A stretch of DNA of 64,000 nucleotides from CAZEAN01 sp964510225 (GTDB lineage: Bacteria > Planctomycetota > Planctomycetia > Isosphaerales > Isosphaeraceae): positions 62,001 to 126,000 of the forward strand of contig CAZEAN010000001.1 of the NCBI GenBank assembly GCA_964510225.1, read 5' to 3'. Positions 55,533-61,878 of the stretch are shown here, one piece after another; position 1 is the first letter of the stretch, and every line of letters starts with the position of its first letter. Under the pieces are notes generated by a model. That model made no database searches. It saw only the letters and a list, made by a program, of their open reading frames with translations, and was not told where the DNA came from. A program made the position numbers and the translations under genes.

Positions 55533-57386
55533 GTGTCTCGACATCTGATCGCTCGAATCGCTGCCATTGCTGGCTTGGTGGCGCTTGGGGTCTGCCTGTA
55601 TTCCTACCTCCGCCCGAGCCCGCTGACAGGATCCGAATCGGAAACGCTGGAACCCCATCGATCACCAATCTCGATTGCACTTTCTAATGATGGGAGCCTA
55701 ATCCTCACCGCCAACCAAACGTCAAACTCTGTTTCAATGGTTGATCCCGAATCAGGCAAAATCCTCGACGAAATCGAGACGGGTGAGCGACCTGCTGGGG
55801 TTGCATTGAGTCCCGACGGAACTCGAGGCGTCGTCACACATTGGTACGGATATGACGTTGCCGTCCTTGCCATTGAAGAGACTACGATCCAGCTTACGGA
55901 CCGGATCGTAGTCGGCCCCGAGCCTCGGGGGGTAGTGATCAGCAATGATGGTGCACTCGCGTTCGTAACCGTTGGGGTGTCGAATGAAGTGGTCCGCATC
56001 GATCTCGATGCTGGCGAGGTCACTGGTCGAGTGACAGTTGGTCGAGAGCCCCGAGGAATCGCAATCACACCGGATGGGAGCCATCTACTGGTCGGTAATG
56101 CGCGATCGACCAACATGAGCGTGATCGGAGTCGATAACTTTGAAGTCGTCCGGACCCTCCCGATCCAAGGTGAGAATCTCCGACAGGTTGCGATCGCCTC
56201 CGACGGGGTAACTGGTTACGTCGTGAACATGTACTCAAAGGGGTTTGCGACGACCGATCGAAACATTGATCTCGGCTGGGTCCTCGGTCAGCGGCTCTCA
56301 CGGGTGGCGCTCGATGGCACGCGTGAGTTCTCGACGCTTACGCTTGATCCGCAAGGGGATGCTGTTGGTGATGTCCACGGTGTCGCCATCAGTGGTGATG
56401 AGCGCTATATCGCGATCGGTGCCGGAGGAACGCATGAAGTTCTCCTCTTCAGAACCGACCTCAATCGACTTCCATGGCGGACGGGTGGTTCCCGAGACCT
56501 CATCAGCCCGCGACTGCTCCGGAAAGATGGGACCCTCCGGAGAATCGAGGTCGGCGGTCGTCCGACTGAGTTGGTCTTCGCCCCCGACAACCGGACCCTC
56601 TACGTCGCGAACTATTTGGACGACTCGATTCAAGTTATCGATGCTGAGACAGGGAGTCTAATCAATCGAATCGGTCTTGGTGCCCCCGAGAAACTTTCGT
56701 TGGTTCGTGAGGGCGAAATTCTCTTCCACGACGCTCGTCGGTCTCACAATCAATGGTATAGCTGCAATACCTGTCACAGTGACGGCCATACAAACGGTGG
56801 GAAGTTCGATACCAAGAACGACGGCTGGCACGACTATTCGAACTTGCCCAAATTCAGCAAGAAGATGGTACCTTCACTTCGAGGCGTCACGGAGACTGGC
56901 CCTTGGACTTGGCATGGTTGGCAGAAGAGTCTTGACGAGGCGATGATCGAGTCCTTCATAACCAGCATGCAAGGGAAGCACCCCAGCGATCACGATGTCG
57001 AGGCGATTGTGGCCTATCTTGGCACGCTCGATTTCCCGCCGAATCCGTACCGCCTGGATAACGGCGAACTCACTGAATCGGCGAAACGCGGTGAACTCGT
57101 CTTCAGATCGCCCGAAGCCGCTTGTAACACATGTCACGGTGGCCCTCACTTCACCGATGGTAAGATCCACAATGTCGGCCTCGAAACGCGTCGAGACGTT
57201 TATGAAGGCTACAACCCACCCTCGCTCCTTGGTGTCTACGATCGCGATCCCTACCTTCATGACGGTCGAGCTGCGACCCTCCGCGAAGTCCTTGAAAAGG
57301 ACCATGCTCCTGATTTCGTGACGGGTTTGGGCGATCTGACAGACCAGGAGCTCGACGATTTGATTGCTTACTTAAAGTCGCTCTGA
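55533..57386 (+). CDS. Beta-propeller and diheme c-type cytochrome fusion
   Basis: A 617-residue exported protein. A signal anchor (LIARIAAIAGLVALGVCLYSYL) precedes six to seven YVTN-type propeller repeats (SPISIALSNDGSLILTANQTSN; ERPAGVALSPDGTRGVVTH; GREPRGIAITPDGSHLLVGN) up to about residue 390. The C-terminus is a MauG/cytochrome-c-peroxidase-like module with two CNTCH sites (in NQWYSCNTCHSDGH and AACNTCHGGPHF). The start is GTG, with GAAGGAG eight bases upstream. Its likely role is periplasmic electron transfer or a redox reaction; no operon partner is evident. A strong terminator follows. Confidence 0.92.
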   Translation: MSRHLIARIAAIAGLVALGVCLYSYLRPSPLTGSESETLEPHRSPISIALSNDGSLILTANQTSNSVSMVDPESGKILDEIETGERPAGVALSPDGTRGVVTHWYGYDVAVLAIEETTIQLTDRIVVGPEPRGVVISNDGALAFVTVGVSNEVVRIDLDAGEVTGRVTVGREPRGIAITPDGSHLLVGNARSTNMSVIGVDNFEVVRTLPIQGENLRQVAIASDGVTGYVVNMYSKGFATTDRNIDLGWVLGQRLSRVALDGTREFSTLTLDPQGDAVGDVHGVAISGDERYIAIGAGGTHEVLLFRTDLNRLPWRTGGSRDLISPRLLRKDGTLRRIEVGGRPTELVFAPDNRTLYVANYLDDSIQVIDAETGSLINRIGLGAPEKLSLVREGEILFHDARRSHNQWYSCNTCHSDGHTNGGKFDTKNDGWHDYSNLPKFSKKMVPSLRGVTETGPWTWHGWQKSLDEAMIESFITSMQGKHPSDHDVEAIVAYLGTLDFPPNPYRLDNGELTESAKRGELVFRSPEAACNTCHGGPHFTDGKIHNVGLETRRDVYEGYNPPSLLGVYDRDPYLHDGRAATLREVLEKDHAPDFVTGLGDLTDQELDDLIAYLKSL

Positions 57387-57421
57387 TCGCACGATATGCA
57401 GGTTGTTCTATCTGAAATACA

Positions 57422-57454
57422 AAGCCGAGGTATATGAGAAATATGCCTCGGCTT
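57422..57454. terminator. Strong bidirectional terminator
   Basis: A 14-base-pair stem with one G-U pair (AAGCCGAGGTATAT with ATATGCCTCGGCTT) and loop GAGAA lies 35 bases after the propeller-cytochrome stop and just beyond the stop of the convergent minus-strand gene. A-rich sequence before it and GTTATT after it allow termination in both directions. It is the clearest intrinsic terminator in the window. Confidence 0.85.
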
Positions 57455-57523
57455 GTTATTAAATTGACTGAGCTAGCAGCGTTTCATTTTTGAAGGAATT
57501 GTTGAATTAGATGCTCTACTCAA

Positions 57524-58720
57524 TCAGTCAAACTCGATCACTTCCCCTTCTTCAACCTGGCTTCCTGGATAGGAAACATGATCGCGGATCGTTCCACTTC
57601 GGTCGAATAGGTAGATCTCATCACCACTATTATTAAGAGGCATTTCGAAATTCTCCATACGTAGGGTCAACTCTTGACCTGCTTCCAGGAGACTCGAAAA
57701 GCTGATCTGAAACTCGTTTCCACCGCGATCGACGAATCGCCAACCAACGATCGAAACCCCATCACTGTCGAAATTACGAATCGTGATTGTCTCATTGCCG
57801 CGATCGCGCCCGTCCGGGTTGGGCAAGATTCTTGTGATCCGGACGTCGGTTGACAGAGGAGGCGGTGGGATCACGCCCGAGCCCATCTCAATCGAAACGG
57901 CAAGGTGATCTGAGCCAAATGAATCAGTAGCGCGTTCGCCCCGAGAGAACTCACCTGGGTGGGCGCCATCGACGTAGAAGACATCGATTGCACCGGCTTG
58001 TGGGAAGTCGGGATCGTTATCGTCTCCAACATACGTGCCTCCCATTCCCGCACAGCGTTCCATCATTCTGAGTCCGGCGATCAGGCCGTTCCCAAAGATT
58101 GCATGAGTCTCATCGTATCGATCTCCACTGCCGCGCGTGTTGTCTGTAGTGAGGTCTGTTCCGTTTTTCCGGACGTCATGGATCCCGACGTTGAAGTCAC
58201 CACCAACAATCACGGTGTGGTCTGGATAATCTTCAATGAGGTCCGCTACAACGGTTGCCATGGCAGCAGCGACTAACTCACGCTTCTGGGCATTCTTGCG
58301 ATCTGCCCTGCCAGATTTCTTTTGTGACGATTTGAGATGCGTGTTGACCACAATCACTTCAAGCGCAGGGATCCGCGCAACGAGGAAGCCTCGTCCCACG
58401 TTAACGTCACTAATCCCGGGTACATTGATGTGGTCCAAAGGCTGCTCAGCGAACGACATTCCGTCTCCTGCACCCTCGGGAGTTGGGTCGTACTCAACAA
58501 CATCCGTCAGTGGAAATCTGCTGATAATAGCAACCTCCCGCGTCCCCTCACCTCTGTCGAAACTGGAAATGACTGAGTGGTGACCACTACGGTCCATTTC
58601 ACTCTTGATGTCATCGAGCAAATCCGCTGACCTAACCTCCTGCAGGAGCAAGACGTCAGGATTGATGGTGTTTCCAAACCCTTCAATATCGATGTTTCCG
58701 AAGTCGTCGGAATTGAACAA
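57524..58720 (-). CDS. Endonuclease/exonuclease/phosphatase domain with C-terminal lamin-tail-like domain (5' interrupted)
   Basis: A 398-residue frame holding most of an exonuclease-III-like phosphoesterase: NPDVLLLQEVRS (metal glutamate), VIVVNTHLKSS, VIVGGDFNVG, and FGSDHLAVSIEM near the domain end, then a lamin-tail-like beta sandwich (DVRITRILPNPDGRDRGNETITIRNF...GWRFVDRGG). Catalytic residues are intact. The frame runs upstream through an in-frame TAG at 58730-58732 into a signal peptide that starts at 58822; the first codon here is a TTG inside the domain's first strand, a poor natural start. The gene is probably inactive, or expressed only through readthrough. Confidence 0.8.
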   Translation of the reverse strand: MFNSDDFGNIDIEGFGNTINPDVLLLQEVRSADLLDDIKSEMDRSGHHSVISSFDRGEGTREVAIISRFPLTDVVEYDPTPEGAGDGMSFAEQPLDHINVPGISDVNVGRGFLVARIPALEVIVVNTHLKSSQKKSGRADRKNAQKRELVAAAMATVVADLIEDYPDHTVIVGGDFNVGIHDVRKNGTDLTTDNTRGSGDRYDETHAIFGNGLIAGLRMMERCAGMGGTYVGDDNDPDFPQAGAIDVFYVDGAHPGEFSRGERATDSFGSDHLAVSIEMGSGVIPPPPLSTDVRITRILPNPDGRDRGNETITIRNFDSDGVSIVGWRFVDRGGNEFQISFSSLLEAGQELTLRMENFEMPLNNSGDEIYLFDRSGTIRDHVSYPGSQVEEGEVIEFD

Positions 58721-58729
58721 ATGGATATT

Positions 58730-58822
58730 CTACGTCGTGAACCGTACGTGGCTATCGTCAGCTCTCGCAGGAACAACGCATAGGCCGATCAAAGCCGCAG
58801 CGACAATTTGCATTTTGGTCAT
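58730..58822 (-). pseudogene. Severed signal peptide of the endonuclease gene, ending in in-frame TAG
   Basis: Thirty codons from ATG at 58822 encode a good signal peptide (MTKMQIVAAALIGLCVV, PARADDS) and the first strand of the nuclease domain (HVRFTT), then TAG. The next codons, NIHLFNSDDF, continue the domain in the same frame. The expected residue at the stop is Trp or another aromatic, so one base change (TGG to TAG) explains it. Other genes here end with TAG, so it is a real stop. Confidence 0.75.
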
Positions 58823-59016
58823 TTCTGAATGTTTCCTGGTCACAGAGGTAATCAGACCAATGCTGGAGCACTAGCCTAATCTCAAATGAGATCTGCTCTT
58901 CATTGTTAGACGAAGCTTTTTAATCAGACTTGCGCAATCGTAACTTAGGCAAGCCAAAATAATGAAAGCCCCGTTGGTTTAGCTGGCGCGGATTTGGGGA
59001 TGATAACAACGAATCA

Positions 59017-60141
59017 TCAAACCTTAATGGTTCGGAACCAGCGTCTCCAAGTGAGAGCGCTGTGTTGGAGTCGCTGACGGACTCTCGTGACGGAGTTGGC
59101 CCGCTCGATCACTGTCAGCACTGGGGCATCACGGTGAATCAAAGATTCAGGTGGCGGGAGATCAGCGATCTTCAGGTCTCCACCGATCTTGTTGAGAGGC
59201 CAGGGTGGATCGGCTGGGATCTTGAGGTCAAATGGGCTGTAGAGAATCAACTTTCCAACAAATCGATGAGGAGCGGGTGGGAGCGGGTCTGGAATGGGAT
59301 TCAGGCCGAAAGCCCGGAGATGGTCAACGAGGAGAGAACGACCGGTTGCCAGCTCAAGAACCTCGACCGATGCAGTGTACCTGGGGTTAACTTCAACGAC
59401 TTGGGGGACGCCGTCTTCCAGAACAAAGTCGAATCCGCAAAGCCCTCGGAGGCCGATTGATTTGGTCAAAACACTGCCGACCCGACGAAGGATCCGCCAC
59501 GCACACGGTCTTAATCTGACAGGTCCGAGACTACCCAGGTAGGCGAATGGTGATCGAGGTCGGCCGATCCATTGTCGGGTCACTCCGATGAGTTCGGCAG
59601 TGGAACGGTTTGCAACAAATACGGCCGATCCCGACTTCCCATACGCTTTGCGCTGGTAATAGCGATCTCCATCTGGTCCGGTACGTTGCTCTCTCAAAGG
59701 GTGAATTCGAAATCCTCCGGCCGATTTCAGCGGTTTTGAGAGCCAGGTGCCGTCGAGCGGGAGTTTGCTCGGGTCTCGGGTTACTTCGAGGTATGGAAGT
59801 CCCGAATGGCGCAAGGTTTCTGCGATGATTAATGGATCCCGGCACTTCCGGAGGGTCAGCGCGTCGTTGCCGAGGATCTGTCGGTCCTTCCCGATTTTTC
59901 CGATCAGCTCTGGTTGGTTCTCGAACGGCCCCGTATAGAACCAAGGGAGGCTAGGAAACTGATCAACGATCGATTTCAGCTCCTGGAACACGGGGGGCCA
60001 ATCGAGAGGGAAATACTCAGCAGCTCCTCGAAGATCGGAGTCCCCGAACCGATCAATCGCTACCGCCTTAAGTCCTGCTCTAAGGCTGGAAAACGCCGCA
60101 GCGCGAGCGCTCGCTCCCAAGATAATGATCTGGTCAGGCAT
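59017..60141 (-). CDS. ATP-grasp family ligase, C1-cluster associated
   Basis: A 374-residue ATP-grasp enzyme. The N-terminal Rossmann-like part (IIILGASARAAAFSSLRAGLKAVAIDRF) leads into the ATP-grasp fold with WLSKPLKSAGGFRIH, then GLRGLCGFDFVLEDGVPQVVEVNPRYTASVEVLE, whose E..N Mg ligands are present. It is divergent from fae and the methylene-H4MPT dehydrogenase gene, only about 140 bases away. The methylotroph H4MPT gene clusters contain an ATP-grasp gene (orfY) needed for or linked to cofactor synthesis, which this could be; the exact reaction is not known. Start at the ATG at 60141. Confidence 0.85.
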   Translation of the reverse strand: MPDQIIILGASARAAAFSSLRAGLKAVAIDRFGDSDLRGAAEYFPLDWPPVFQELKSIVDQFPSLPWFYTGPFENQPELIGKIGKDRQILGNDALTLRKCRDPLIIAETLRHSGLPYLEVTRDPSKLPLDGTWLSKPLKSAGGFRIHPLREQRTGPDGDRYYQRKAYGKSGSAVFVANRSTAELIGVTRQWIGRPRSPFAYLGSLGPVRLRPCAWRILRRVGSVLTKSIGLRGLCGFDFVLEDGVPQVVEVNPRYTASVEVLELATGRSLLVDHLRAFGLNPIPDPLPPAPHRFVGKLILYSPFDLKIPADPPWPLNKIGGDLKIADLPPPESLIHRDAPVLTVIERANSVTRVRQRLQHSALTWRRWFRTIKV

Positions 60142-60279
60142 CGTGATCACTCAAGAGTCGTTCAATGCGGGTCCTCCGGACTCTTGCGAGGCCAGTGGAG
60201 GCTGTTATGATGCGAGACCGACACGCTCAGGAACCACTGTTTGGTTCGGAATTCGCAACTCTCGGGAGAATCGGGACCC

Positions 60280-60783
60280 ATGGCCAGCGACTACACCATG
60301 CTTGTAGGTGAAGCACTTGTCGGCGACGGAGACGAAGTCGCGCACATCGACTTGTTGATCGGTGAGAAATCAGGACCGGTAGGTGTCGCGTTTGCCAACG
60401 CGCTCTCGACTCAGTCCGAAGGGCACAGTAACCTCCTCGCCGTCTTGGAACCCAATCTGGCGGTGAAGCCGGCTACGGTTCTGATCACAAAGGTTACGAT
60501 CAAAGGGGCGAGCCAAGCCGTCCAGATGTTTGGTCCTGCCCAGTATGCGGTTGCCAAGGCAGTCGCCGATTGCGTCGCCGAGGGAACGATCCCTCAAGAC
60601 AAGGCTGAAGACCTCTGCATCGTCTGCGGCGTTTTCATCCACTGGGACGCGAAGGACAACTCCAAAATCCTTGACTACAACTACCAAGCAACCAAACTTT
60701 CCATCGAACGTGCCTTCAAAAGCGAACCGGGTGTCGCTGAAGTCGTAACCAAGAAGGATCAAGCAAAGCACCCATTCGCCTAA
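60280..60783 (+). CDS. fae: Formaldehyde-activating enzyme
   Basis: Fae catalyses condensation of formaldehyde with tetrahydromethanopterin to methylene-H4MPT, both detoxifying and assimilating C1 units. The 167-residue protein is of normal length. The active-site histidine is in EVAHIDL (H22); other matches are FANALSTQSEGHSNLLAVLEPNLAVKP and AVADCVAEGTIPQDKAEDLCIV. GGGAGA stands near the ATG at 60280; the frame is open a little upstream. Its neighbour is a methylene-H4MPT dehydrogenase, so formaldehyde oxidation through H4MPT is the inferred role. Confidence 0.96.
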   Translation: MASDYTMLVGEALVGDGDEVAHIDLLIGEKSGPVGVAFANALSTQSEGHSNLLAVLEPNLAVKPATVLITKVTIKGASQAVQMFGPAQYAVAKAVADCVAEGTIPQDKAEDLCIVCGVFIHWDAKDNSKILDYNYQATKLSIERAFKSEPGVAEVVTKKDQAKHPFA

Positions 60784-60847
60784 TCGGAAACTGAGAATGG
60801 CTGGGTCGCGTGCTTGACGACATTCGTCTTCAACATGTTAGAATCCG

Positions 60848-61711
60848 ATGAAACCGAAGATTTTGATCCAACTCGATGGCGACCCCCAACCGAGTATCTT
60901 CGACGCGGTGGTCGCCGTCGATTCCGGGGTTGATCATCTCTTTCGCCACAGTAACGTGGTGCCGGAACAAGTCCGTGATCTCGTCTATGGCGGCCTCTTT
61001 ACCCGAGGACCGGAAGACTTGAAGAACACCGCGCTCTTCATCGGAGGCGCGGATGTGACAACGGCGGAACGACTCTACCGTGCTGCGATCGAGAGTTTCT
61101 TCGGTTCTTTTCGACTTTCGATTCTCCTTGATCCGAACGGCGCCAACACCACGGCCGCAGCGGCCGTGTTGGCGGCTCGTGAGGGAATGGGTGGCCAATT
61201 GAGTGGAGTCCGGGCTGCAGTCCTCGGTGCGACAGGTCCGGTTGGTCAACGCGTGACGCGACTTTTAGTCCGTGAGGGAGCCGAGGTGATCGTGTCCTCG
61301 AGAAAGCATGAGAGGGCTGAGGCGGTTGCCGACGCGATTCAAACGGTCACAAGGATAAGACCAACACCCGCGTCGCCTCACGATTTTGATTCAAGCGTAA
61401 CGTCTTATTCGAATGTGCAGGTGATTATTGCCGCAGGCTCTGCTGGGGTGACGCTCCTCCCTCACGATCTCCGGTCTCAACTGGGTTCGTTGCAGGTTGC
61501 GATCGATCTCAATGCCGTTCCACCCGCAGGGATCGAGGGTGTTGAGGTCAGTGATCGGGACCAGGATCGTGACGGTCTCCGGACGTGGGGGGCGATCGGT
61601 GTCGGTGGGACAAAGATGGAAATCCACCGGGCAGCGGTTCAAGCCTTGTTTGAGTCGAACGAGAAAACGCTCGATGCTGAGGAAGTTTACGCAATTGGGC
61701 TAAATCTATAA
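60848..61711 (+). CDS. NAD(P)-dependent methylene-tetrahydromethanopterin dehydrogenase
   Basis: A 287-residue enzyme of the MtdA/MtdB group that oxidises methylene-H4MPT to methenyl-H4MPT. The family segment LDPNGANTTAAAAV, the nucleotide-binding AAVLGATGPVGQRVTRLL (Rossmann) and the late GGTKMEIHRAA are clear. Whether it prefers NAD or NADP, and the exact subtype (MtdA, MtdB or MtdC), cannot be fixed from sequence alone. It follows fae by 64 bases on the same strand and shares its C1 role. A cyclohydrolase and formyltransferase are not in the window. Confidence 0.93.
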   Translation: MKPKILIQLDGDPQPSIFDAVVAVDSGVDHLFRHSNVVPEQVRDLVYGGLFTRGPEDLKNTALFIGGADVTTAERLYRAAIESFFGSFRLSILLDPNGANTTAAAAVLAAREGMGGQLSGVRAAVLGATGPVGQRVTRLLVREGAEVIVSSRKHERAEAVADAIQTVTRIRPTPASPHDFDSSVTSYSNVQVIIAAGSAGVTLLPHDLRSQLGSLQVAIDLNAVPPAGIEGVEVSDRDQDRDGLRTWGAIGVGGTKMEIHRAAVQALFESNEKTLDAEEVYAIGLNL

Positions 61712-61878
61712 GAGATTGCAGGGAACGATTGAGCCCGTTCGTTCAGACTGCTCTCTCAAAAAATCTGGAGTCTCGTTGGTTCGAATGCCGATAAGTCCGA
61801 TTAGGGGAGTCCCGCGCAGGGATTAAAGCGTGGATCGGTCCCTCATCGCCTGTTTGCTATTTGTAAGGGGGCCAGAAT

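Noticed and set aside
58718..58732. UAG read as pyrrolysine or as a sense codon
   Set aside because: No pyl gene is present and other genes here end with TAG, so general recoding is unlikely; simple nonsense mutation or error is favoured.
61764..61830. Possible tRNA T-arm (TTGGTTCGAATGCC)
   Set aside because: The flanking bases do not pair and there is no acceptor, D or anticodon arm at the right spacing. A similar GGTTCGAA near 16390 fails for the same reason.
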